Origin: an uncultured Ruminococcus sp.
GTDB lineage: Bacteria > Bacillota > Clostridia > Oscillospirales > Ruminococcaceae
Assembly: GCA_946186215.1 (NCBI GenBank)
Contig: CAMHMM010000152.1
Coordinates: forward strand, 1-5,390
Length of the DNA: 5,390 nt
Direction of reading: 5' to 3'
The position numbers and the translations under genes are program-made. The notes below the pieces were generated by a model. The model was not told where the DNA came from, searched no databases, and saw nothing but the letters and a program-made list of their open reading frames with translations. Position 1 is the stretch's first letter, and each line of letters opens with the position of its first letter. Positions 1-5,390 of the stretch are shown piece after piece.

Positions 1-1056
1 GTTCAGCACCCGTTCTGCCTTTTCAAGGTACATAGGATCATTGCAGTGCTCAAATGCATTCACAAGACCTACAACGGTCTCGGCCTGCACCCACCAGATG
101 CGCTTGTGGTTTATCTCATTCCCGTCGCGCTCGTTGCGCAGGGAACCGATGCCGTCCTTTTCGTCATATGCGATATCAAGGATATTGTCGGTGATATCAA
201 GATCGAGCTTTGCCCACTTTTCGATAAGTTCCTTTTCGCCCAGAACATCGCAGGCGCGGTCAAGGAGCCATGATGCCTCGATATCGTGGCCGTAGGAGTG
301 GATATCGCCGATCACATTGAGCTCCCTGTCGAAGAACACCAGGAGCTTGTGAGCATCGTGGTCGTATATCTTGTTTTCGGTGATGTCCAGCAGAAAGCGC
401 AGACGCTCGCCGACCTTTTCATCAAGGGATGCCTTGTAAAGCACAGTATACGCCTCGATCAGGTGCAGCACGGTGTTCATGGTCTTGTCCGCCATGAGGC
501 CGTTTTCGCTGAGAGCATCATTTTCTATGAGCTTCCACTGCCTGTCGAAGGCTTCCATATACGCCACATCATCGGTGCATTTCTCCTCAACGGTATCGAA
601 GAGGGTGAATGCCATATCCAGTGCTTCATCGCTGCCTGATGCGAGGAAGTAGGTGGAAAGGGCGTAGATGGCAAATGCCTGATTATATGTGTGCTTCATC
701 GTGTCTGCGGGAGTGCCGTCATAGCCTATCATCCAGTAGACACCGCCGAATTCGGGATCAAAGCACCGTCTCATCAGAAAATCAAAGGCGTGCTCTGCCT
801 GCTTCAGCGCATTTTCGCGGATCGTCGCATATCGCTTGTCGGGATCCTTTTCGTAAAGCTTTTTCATCACTATGGCCGTCTGGGAATAGAACCACAGTAT
901 CCTTGAATTGAGGATAACGCCCTTTGCGCCCTTTTTGTCGAGCACAAGATCGTTGTCCATCTGCCCGTAGAAGCCGCCGTATTCATCATCGCGCAGCTTA
1001 TCCCAGAAGGGCATTATCTGTTCTGTCAGGATTTTATATGCTCTGTCTTCAAACAT
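1..1056 (-). CDS. Cellobiose 2-epimerase (AGE family), 3' end cut off by window edge
   Basis: The first 352 residues are present and the C-terminus lies beyond base 1. The R. albus enzyme is about 390 residues, so roughly 40-50 are missing. The family reversibly epimerises the reducing-end glucose of cellobiose, giving glucosyl-mannose, and acts on related beta-1,4 disaccharides. It is an (alpha/alpha)6 barrel of the N-acylglucosamine 2-epimerase superfamily. Visible landmarks are PFWDKLRDDEYGGFYG (16-31), R52 in LNSRILWFYS, FGGVYWM (103-109), DTMKHTYNQAFAIYALS (118-134), DIHSYGHDIE (251-260) and RIWWVQAE (319-326). R52, H257 and E260 match catalytic R52, H243 and E246 of the R. albus enzyme; the second catalytic histidine (H374 there) would lie outside the window. 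There is no signal peptide, so it should be cytoplasmic. The ATG at 1056 follows GGAG (1063-1066) by 6 bases. It lies 62 bases after secA on the same strand with no clear promoter of its own, so read-through from secA is possible. The overall likeness to the R. albus protein is from memory. Confidence 0.93.
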   Translation of the reverse strand, partial: MFEDRAYKILTEQIMPFWDKLRDDEYGGFYGQMDNDLVLDKKGAKGVILNSRILWFYSQTAIVMKKLYEKDPDKRYATIRENALKQAEHAFDFLMRRCFDPEFGGVYWMIGYDGTPADTMKHTYNQAFAIYALSTYFLASGSDEALDMAFTLFDTVEEKCTDDVAYMEAFDRQWKLIENDALSENGLMADKTMNTVLHLIEAYTVLYKASLDEKVGERLRFLLDITENKIYDHDAHKLLVFFDRELNVIGDIHSYGHDIEASWLLDRACDVLGEKELIEKWAKLDLDITDNILDIAYDEKDGIGSLRNERDGNEINHKRIWWVQAETVVGLVNAFEHCNDPMYLEKAERVLN

Positions 1057-1066
1057 TTCTTTCTCC

Positions 1067-1104
1067 GTATGTCAGCGGGCAAAGCCCGCAGTTACCTGTA
1101 TGTC
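1067..1104. repeat. Solo palindromic repeat between secA and the epimerase gene, flanked by 7-bp direct repeats
   Basis: The hairpin GCGGGC-AAA-GCCCGC (1075-1089) with its following AGTTACC is identical over 22 bases to 4008-4029, and the next four bases differ at only one position. The rest of the long element is absent here. GTATGTC occurs exactly at 1067-1073 and again at 1098-1104, on either side of the repeat, like a target duplication. In the minus-strand transcript the hairpin would sit between the secA stop and the epimerase ribosome-binding site. No T-run follows on either strand, so intrinsic termination is unlikely. Confidence 0.65.
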
Positions 1105-1118
1105 TGCCGACGGTTTTA

Positions 1119-3860
1119 TTACTTCAGGTCGCGGCCGTGGCAGTTCTTGTACTTCTTTCCGCTGCCGCAGGGACAGGGATCATTTCTGCCGACCTTGTTC
1201 ACTCTTCTCGACTCGCCGGAAAAGCTGCCGTCAGAGCCTGTATCCTCTGCCTCGGCTACGCGCTCGCGCTGAGGAGGCTGTTCATCCTTTTCAAGCTGGA
1301 TCGTAAAGAGCAGTCTGATCGTTTCCTCTCTGATGGATTCGATCATTGCATCGAACATCTCAAAGCCCTCGTAACGGTATTCTACGACGGGGTTCTTCTG
1401 TCCCATTGCTCTCAGACCGATGCCCTTGCGAAGCTCGTCCATGTCGTCGATGTGTGCCATCCACTTCATATCAACGATCTTGAGCAGGATAACTCTTTCG
1501 AGCTCTCTGAGAACTTCGCTGCCGATATCGCTCTCGCGCTTGTCATAGTAATCAAGGGCACGCTTTTCGAGATCCTCTCTTATGCCTTCCTTGGAAGCGG
1601 AAGCCAACTCCTCTGTGCTGTACTTGAAGTCGCTCTCTGTGGTGAGAAGACCTGCGAAGTGCTCTCTGAGGCCTGCAAGGTTCCAGTCATCATGTGCGCC
1701 GCCCTCGGGGATATAGAGGTTCACGCCGTCCGATACCCAGTCCTTTATCATCTTGAGGATGTAATCGTGGATATCCTCGCCGTCGAGCACTTTTGCACGC
1801 TGGCCGTAGATGATCTCACGCTGTGTGCTCATTACATCGTCGTAGTTGAGGACATTCTTTCTTATGCTGAAGTTGCGTCCCTCCACCTTCTTCTGGGAGG
1901 ACTCGATGACCTTTGTGAGCATCTTGGATTCAATAGGCATATCCTCCTCGATGTTCATGCTGTTCATCATTACCTGAAGACGGTCGCCGCCGAAGAGCCT
2001 CATCAGATCGTCCTCAAGGGAGAGGAAGAAACGGCTCTCACCGGGGTCACCCTGACGGCCGGAACGGCCGCGGAGCTGGTTGTCGATTCGCCTTGATTCA
2101 TGGCGCTCTGTACCGAGGATGAACAGTCCGCCGACCTTCTTTACTTCCTCGGCCTGTCCTCTGATCTCCTCGTTTCTCTTTTCGAGAAGCTCGCGGTAGC
2201 GCTTTCTTGCTGCGATGATCTCTTCATCGTCGGTATCCACATAGGAGATAGCCTCGTTTACGACCTCCTCGGGGATGCCTTCTCTCTTCATATCCGAAAC
2301 TGCGAGATACTCCGCATTACCGCCGAGCAGGATATCCGTTCCGCGTCCTGCCATGTTGGTGGCGATGGTGACCGCACCGAAGCGGCCTGCCTGTGCGACG
2401 ATCTCAGCTTCCTTGGCGTGCTGCTTTGCATTGAGCACATTGTGCTTGATGCCCTCGCGGGAGAGCATAGCGGAAAGCCTTTCGGACTTGTCTATGTTGA
2501 TAGTACCCACCAGAACGGGCTGTCCCTTTGCGTGGCATTCCTTGATCTGCTCGATGGCTGCCTTGAACTTGCCGTTTTCGGTCTTGTAGACCACATCGGG
2601 CTGGTCGATACGGATAACAGGCTTGTTTGTGGGTATCTCGATAACATCGAGCTTGTAGATCTCCCTGAACTCGTCTTCCTCGGTCATAGCCGTACCGGTC
2701 ATACCGGAGAGCTTGTGATAGAGACGGAAGAAGTTCTGGAAGGTGATGGAGGCAAGAGTCTTGGACTCGTGAGCGACCTTAACGCCCTCCTTTGCCTCGA
2801 TAGCCTGATGAAGTCCGTCATTGTAGCGGCGGCCCTGCATCAGACGGCCGGTGAATTCGTCAACGATGACGATCTCGCCGTCATTTATTACATAGTCCAC
2901 ATCCTTCTTCATAACGCCGTTGGCCTTGAGAGCCTGGTTGATATGGTGAAGGAGCGTGGTATTGTCTGCATCGTAGAGATTTATTACATTGAAGAACTTT
3001 TCTGCCTTCTTAACGCCCTTGCGGGTGATGGTGGCAGTCTTTGCCTTTTCGTCTATGATATAGTCATAGTCCTGAGCAAGCTCTTCCTGATCGGTCTTTG
3101 TATCCATCTCGGCAACGATGAAGGGAGTACAGGTCTTTGCGAACTTATCCGCATGGGTATAAAGCTCTGTGGACTTGTCGCCCCTGCCGGAGATGATAAG
3201 GGGAGTACGCGCTTCATCTATAAGGATGGAGTCCACCTCATCGACGATGGCGAAGTTGAACTCTCTCTGCACCTTTTCGCTCTTGTAGATGACCATGTTG
3301 TCGCGCAGATAGTCAAAGCCGAACTCATTGTTGGTTCCGTAGGTGATGTCGCAGTTGTATGCCTCTCGTCTCTGGTCGTTGTTCAGGTCATGGAGTATGC
3401 AGCCGATGGTAAGGCCGAGATAGCGGTAAACCTTTCCCATTTCCTCGGACTGGAACTTTGCCAGGTAGTCGTTTACCGTTACGACATGGACACCCTTTCC
3501 GTCAAGCGCGTTGACATAGGATGCACAGCACGCAACGAGAGTTTTACCTTCACCTGTTCTCATTTCGGCGATACGCCCCTGATGAAGAACGGTAGCGCCT
3601 ATTATCTGCACGGGATAGGGCTTTTTGCCGAGAACTCTCCATGCAGCTTCTCTTACCGTGGCAAGTGCCTCGGGAAGGATATCATCGAGAGTTTCCCCGT
3701 CTGCAAGTCTCTGCTTGAATTCGGGAGTCTTGGCCTTGAGCTCCTTTTCAGACAGATTGCCGTACTCTTCCTCGAGATCGAGCACCTTCTGCTTGATAGG
3801 TTCAATCTTTTTAAGCTCTCTTTTACTGTAATTTCCGAACAATCCGTCCAAAATACCCAT
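1119..3860 (-). CDS. secA: SecA preprotein translocase ATPase
   Basis: The 913-residue protein is the ATPase motor that pushes unfolded preproteins through SecYEG. In order: N-terminal SecY/lipid-contact helix (MGILDGLFGNYSKRELKK); NBD1 with Walker A RTGEGKT (101-107) and Walker B DEVD (207-210); preprotein-binding domain, about 222-365; NBD2 with ATNMAGRGTDI (500-510) and the arginine-finger motif QLRGRSGRQGDPG (595-607); helical scaffold and two-helix finger around 790-836. At the finger tip (MDELRKG) a Glu replaces the E. coli Tyr. An acidic, poorly conserved linker (about 857-889) leads to a zinc-binding tail with C896, C898, C907 and H908 (CxCx8CH), the usual SecB/ribosome contact. About 55 residues (516-573) between GGNAE and the KVGGLFILGTERHESRR segment are absent from B. 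subtilis SecA and, as I recall, typical of clostridial SecA. The ATG start follows AAGGTGG (3869-3875) by 8 bases and gives the expected N-terminus. The gene is intact; transcription is expected from the promoter at 3918-3946. Confidence 0.99.
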   Translation of the reverse strand: MGILDGLFGNYSKRELKKIEPIKQKVLDLEEEYGNLSEKELKAKTPEFKQRLADGETLDDILPEALATVREAAWRVLGKKPYPVQIIGATVLHQGRIAEMRTGEGKTLVACCASYVNALDGKGVHVVTVNDYLAKFQSEEMGKVYRYLGLTIGCILHDLNNDQRREAYNCDITYGTNNEFGFDYLRDNMVIYKSEKVQREFNFAIVDEVDSILIDEARTPLIISGRGDKSTELYTHADKFAKTCTPFIVAEMDTKTDQEELAQDYDYIIDEKAKTATITRKGVKKAEKFFNVINLYDADNTTLLHHINQALKANGVMKKDVDYVINDGEIVIVDEFTGRLMQGRRYNDGLHQAIEAKEGVKVAHESKTLASITFQNFFRLYHKLSGMTGTAMTEEDEFREIYKLDVIEIPTNKPVIRIDQPDVVYKTENGKFKAAIEQIKECHAKGQPVLVGTINIDKSERLSAMLSREGIKHNVLNAKQHAKEAEIVAQAGRFGAVTIATNMAGRGTDILLGGNAEYLAVSDMKREGIPEEVVNEAISYVDTDDEEIIAARKRYRELLEKRNEEIRGQAEEVKKVGGLFILGTERHESRRIDNQLRGRSGRQGDPGESRFFLSLEDDLMRLFGGDRLQVMMNSMNIEEDMPIESKMLTKVIESSQKKVEGRNFSIRKNVLNYDDVMSTQREIIYGQRAKVLDGEDIHDYILKMIKDWVSDGVNLYIPEGGAHDDWNLAGLREHFAGLLTTESDFKYSTEELASASKEGIREDLEKRALDYYDKRESDIGSEVLRELERVILLKIVDMKWMAHIDDMDELRKGIGLRAMGQKNPVVEYRYEGFEMFDAMIESIREETIRLLFTIQLEKDEQPPQRERVAEAEDTGSDGSFSGESRRVNKVGRNDPCPCGSGKKYKNCHGRDLK

Positions 3861-3917
3861 TTATATATCCACCTTCATAATTCGATAGTTACTCACACTA
3901 AAAAGCATACATATCCC

Positions 3918-3946
3918 ATTATAATACAAGCTTCACTATTTGTCAA
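3918..3946 (-). promoter_or_regulatory. Sigma-A promoter of secA
   Basis: Read on the minus strand, TTGACA (complement of 3941-3946) is followed after exactly 17 bases by TATAAT (complement of 3918-3923). Both hexamers are perfect consensus. Transcription should begin near 3911, leaving about 50 bases of leader before the secA start at 3860, with the Shine-Dalgarno AAGGTGG at 3869-3875. No riboswitch-sized leader is present. Confidence 0.9.
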
Positions 3947-3953
3947 TAGTGAA
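3932..3953. promoter_or_regulatory. Operator-like inverted repeat over the secA -35 box
   Basis: The arms TTCACTATT (3932-3940) and AATAGTGAA (3945-3953) are perfect 9-bp inverted complements separated by 4 bases. The -35 hexamer of the secA promoter (3941-3946) covers the spacer and the first two bases of one arm. The site lies upstream of the inferred transcription start, so it would act as DNA, not RNA. Position and symmetry fit a binding site for a dimeric repressor. I do not recognise the regulator, and no regulator gene lies nearby. Confidence 0.5.
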
Positions 3954-4007
3954 AAAGGCAAAACACGGGCTTTATATTCATATATAATTTAGTTATTCAT
4001 ATGGATG

Positions 4008-4170
4008 GCGGGCAAAGCCCGCAGTTACCCGTACTCTATTTTGAGCAGAGTCGTTTATTTGTGGCTCGGAACTTTAGTTTAACCTCTGCTTTTTACATTT
4101 TAAAGTTTCGGGCTTCAAATGAGAGTTACCGTTCAAATGAAAGCGCGGGTAGCTGTCGGCCTTGCCGACC
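4008..4170. repeat. Long imperfect inverted-repeat element with hairpin ends (MITE-like or structured RNA)
   Basis: The left arm (4008-4076) and the reverse complement of the right arm (4101-4170) align end to end with a single one-base gap and about two-thirds identity; 4077-4100 form the loop. Each end is itself a small hairpin: GCGGGC-AAA-GCCCGC (4008-4022) and GTCGGC-CTT-GCCGAC (4156-4170). The stem differences between these two ends are compensatory. Next to the terminal hairpins are AGTTACCCG on the left and its near complement CGGGTAGCT on the right. A nine-base direct repeat, TTCAAATGA, occurs at 4114 and 4132. The interior is AT-rich and shows no coding potential or transposase. A small nonautonomous element or a structured RNA would both fit; I cannot name a known family. 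Confidence 0.65.
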
Positions 4171-4179
4171 GGGAGGGTG

Positions 4180-4194
4180 CAGGCTCTGCCTGTA
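4180..4194. repeat. Short GGC-NNN-GCC palindrome, right flank of the inverted-repeat element
   Basis: GCAGGC-TCT-GCCTGT forms a stem of five Watson-Crick pairs closed by a G-U pair, starting ten bases after the long element. The stretch 4176-4193 matches the reverse complement of 5373-5390 at 17 of 18 positions. The DAHP synthase gene and its promoter are therefore bracketed by inverted copies of this motif. No T-run follows on the plus strand, so it is not a standard terminator. Confidence 0.6.
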
Positions 4195-4228
4195 AAATCG
4201 GATAAAATGTGAAATTTGGCGGTAAGAC

Positions 4229-4257
4229 TTGACAAATGCTAGGGATTATGTTATATT
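4229..4257 (+). promoter_or_regulatory. Sigma-A promoter of the DAHP synthase gene, extended -10
   Basis: TTGACA (4229-4234) is followed by a 17-base spacer and TATATT (4252-4257), preceded by TG at 4249-4250 as an extended -10. Transcription should start near 4264, giving a leader of about 65 bases. That is too short for a T-box, and no terminator-type attenuator is visible. Confidence 0.88.
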
Positions 4258-4285
4258 GGATTTGCGTTTAGTTTTACACAGTATG

Positions 4286-4311
4286 GCTTTAAATCTTCAA
4301 CGCTTTAAATC
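4286..4311 (+). repeat. Tandem direct repeat in the DAHP synthase leader
   Basis: GCTTTAAATC occurs at 4286-4295 and again at 4302-4311, separated by six bases (16-base period). It lies downstream of the inferred transcription start and just before the ribosome-binding site. It could be a tandem binding site for a repressor of aromatic biosynthesis or an RNA-level element; chance in AT-rich DNA is also possible. Confidence 0.4.
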
Positions 4312-4314
4312 AAT

Positions 4315-4322
4315 AAAGGGTG
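4315..4322 (+). promoter_or_regulatory. Ribosome-binding site that sets the DAHP synthase start
   Basis: AAAGGGTG, continuing into ATC, pairs with the 16S rRNA 3' end through GGTGATC. Its GGTG lies 6 bases before the ATG at 4329 and 9 before the ATG at 4332. The GTG at 4320, which would extend the frame by three codons, lies inside this site and is therefore an unlikely start. Confidence 0.75.
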
Positions 4323-4328
4323 ATCAAC

Positions 4329-5366
4329 ATGATGAATATGGATTTCGTGCGGAAACTTCCCGTACCAAAGGATATAAAGGAACAGTTCCCCCTTTCGGAG
4401 AGCTCCAAGGCAATCAAGGCGGAAAAGGACAAGGAGATCGCCAAAGTTTTCACAGGCGAGTCTGACAAGTTCATACTTGTCATAGGTCCCTGCTCCGCTG
4501 ACCGCGAGGATGCGGTGATGGATTACATCGAAAGACTTGCCCGCGTTCAGGAAAAGGTAAAGGACAGGCTTATCCTTATCCCCCGCATATACACAAACAA
4601 GCCCCGCACCACAGGTCAGGGCTATAAGGGCATGGTGCATCAGCCCGATCCCACCAAGAACGAGGATATGCTCGAGGGCATAATCGCCATCAGAAAGCTC
4701 CACACAAGAGCCCTTGCCGAGACAGGCCTTGTATGCGCTGACGAGATGCTCTACCCCGAGAATCACAGATATCTTTCCGATCTGCTCTCATATGTGGCTA
4801 TCGGTGCCCGCTCCGTTGAGGATCAGCAGCACAGACTCACCGCCAGCGGTCTTATGATACCCGTCGGAATGAAGAACCCCACAGGCGGCGACTATTCCGT
4901 AATGCTCAACTCCATCGTGGCTGCTCAGTCCAAGCACACCTTCCTTTACAGAGGCTGGGAGGTACACAGTAAGGGCAATCCTCTCACTCATGCGATACTC
5001 CGCGGATATGTGGACAAGCACGGCATTTCCCACCCCAACTATCACTATGAGGATCTTATCACCCTTTACGAGATGTATGCCGAAAAGGGACTGGCAAACA
5101 TGGCTGTTATCGTGGACTCCAACCACTGCAATTCCGGAAAGAAGTATCTTGAGCAGATAAGGATATGCAACGAGGTGCTCCACGCAATGCGCCACAGCGA
5201 TGATATAAACAAGTTCGTCAAGGGCTTCATGATCGAGTCCTACATCGAGGACGGCGCTCAGAAGATCGGCGGCGGCGTTTACGGCAAGTCCATCACGGAT
5301 CCCTGCCTTGGCTGGGAGAAATCCGAAAAGCTCATCCTCTCCATCGCTGATCAGTTAAGCCGATAA
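4329..5366 (+). CDS. aroF: 3-deoxy-7-phosphoheptulonate (DAHP) synthase, type I-alpha
   Basis: It condenses phosphoenolpyruvate with erythrose 4-phosphate, the committed step to chorismate and the aromatic amino acids, in the cytoplasm. The 345-residue protein aligns along its length with the E. coli AroF/AroG/AroH class (about 350 residues), without a fused chorismate mutase or ACT domain. Counting from the ATG at 4329, metal ligands are C55 (IGPCS), H266 (DSNHCNS), E303 (IESY) and D324 (SITDPC). Substrate-binding residues are R86, K91 and R93 (KPRTT), R161 (GARS), K182 (VGMKN) and R225 (ILRG), so the active site is complete. The region matching the E. coli AroG phenylalanine site is changed: positions of P150 and S211 are H146 and Y207, and the loop after the latter is shorter. 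Feedback control probably differs from AroG. The symbol is the usual one for this class; F, G and H types cannot be told apart here. It stands alone on its strand, with its own promoter. Confidence 0.97.
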   Translation: MMNMDFVRKLPVPKDIKEQFPLSESSKAIKAEKDKEIAKVFTGESDKFILVIGPCSADREDAVMDYIERLARVQEKVKDRLILIPRIYTNKPRTTGQGYKGMVHQPDPTKNEDMLEGIIAIRKLHTRALAETGLVCADEMLYPENHRYLSDLLSYVAIGARSVEDQQHRLTASGLMIPVGMKNPTGGDYSVMLNSIVAAQSKHTFLYRGWEVHSKGNPLTHAILRGYVDKHGISHPNYHYEDLITLYEMYAEKGLANMAVIVDSNHCNSGKKYLEQIRICNEVLHAMRHSDDINKFVKGFMIESYIEDGAQKIGGGVYGKSITDPCLGWEKSEKLILSIADQLSR

Positions 5367-5371
5367 TCCCG

Positions 5372-5390
5372 GCAGGCTGAGCCTGCACCC
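5372..5390. repeat. Palindromic repeat just after the DAHP synthase gene, cut by the window edge
   Basis: GCAGGC-TGA-GCCTGC (5372-5386) is a perfect 6-bp stem with a three-base loop, starting 5 bases after the stop codon. With the following bases it is the inverted counterpart of 4176-4193 (17 of 18 positions). It would lie in the 3' end of the mRNA. No T-run follows within the window, so a terminator role is unproven. It is probably the first part of another copy of the intergenic element, in opposite orientation. Confidence 0.6.

Noticed and set aside
286..911. Plus-strand open frames opposite the epimerase gene
   Set aside because: They are shadows of the minus-strand gene, which has catalytic motifs and a ribosome-binding site; the plus frames have neither.
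3983..3988. Plus-strand TATAAT as a promoter for the intergenic element
   Set aside because: No -35-like hexamer lies 16-18 bases upstream and there is no extended -10; the surrounding DNA is simply AT-rich.
924..3992. Two long plus-strand open frames (390 and 630 codons) opposite secA
   Set aside because: They are in exact codon register with secA on the other strand and exist because secA avoids TTA, CTA and TCA. Their translations are Leu/Val/Asp-rich without any recognisable domain, and the second runs through the secA promoter.
3975..4002. Direct repeat TATTCATAT at 3975 and 3994
   Set aside because: Nine AT-rich bases in an AT-rich stretch, with no link to a promoter or gene; probably chance.
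4001..4195. 64-codon plus-strand frame in the intergenic region
   Set aside because: It lies over the inverted-repeat element, its translation ends in Gly/Pro/Arg/Cys-rich runs from the palindromes, and no ribosome-binding site precedes it.
4229..4465. 78-codon plus-strand frame beginning upstream of the DAHP synthase gene
   Set aside because: Its start codon is part of the -35 box of the promoter, and most of it overlaps the DAHP synthase gene in another frame.
4305..5195. Minus-strand open frames of 153 and 135 codons opposite the DAHP synthase gene
   Set aside because: They are in register with the real gene and show no family motifs or ribosome-binding site.
5372..5386. Intrinsic terminator of the DAHP synthase gene
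   Set aside because: The hairpin is good, but no T-run follows in the four remaining bases (ACCC), and the same motif occurs elsewhere as a repeat.

Overview
The window looks like chromosomal DNA of a Ruminococcus-type clostridium (Oscillospiraceae). The partial protein at the left edge is very close, by recollection, to the cellobiose 2-epimerase of Ruminococcus albus. SecA carries an extra segment in its second nucleotide-binding domain that I recall from clostridial SecA but not from Bacillus. Both intergenic promoters are near-consensus sigma-A type. I ran no database search, so the genus is an inference.

Layout: two genes on the minus strand and one on the plus strand diverge from a 468-base intergenic region. 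On the minus strand, secA (3860 down to 1119) is followed after 62 bases by a cellobiose 2-epimerase gene. That gene starts at 1056 and runs off the left edge after 352 codons. On the plus strand, a type I-alpha DAHP synthase (first step of the shikimate pathway) runs from 4329 to 5366. The three genes belong to protein export, plant-polysaccharide sugar metabolism and aromatic amino acid synthesis. Nothing suggests that they form one system.

The intergenic region 3861-4328 holds the most unusual material. Next to secA is a promoter with perfect -35 and -10 hexamers, whose -35 lies inside a perfect 9-bp inverted repeat that resembles an operator. Next to the DAHP synthase gene is a TTGACA/TATATT promoter with an extended -10 and a tandem 10-base repeat in the leader. 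Between them lies a noncoding element of about 163 bases (4008-4170). It is an imperfect long inverted repeat whose two ends are themselves small hairpins of the form GGC-NNN-GCC, and a further small hairpin follows at 4180-4194. Related hairpins recur between secA and the epimerase gene (1075-1089) and just after the DAHP synthase gene (5372-5386, opposite orientation). This is probably a dispersed palindromic repeat family, MITE-like or REP-like.

No tRNA, rRNA, CRISPR array, transposase or convincing intrinsic terminator is visible. No new defence, mobile or biosynthetic system is apparent; the repeat family is the best candidate for something undescribed.
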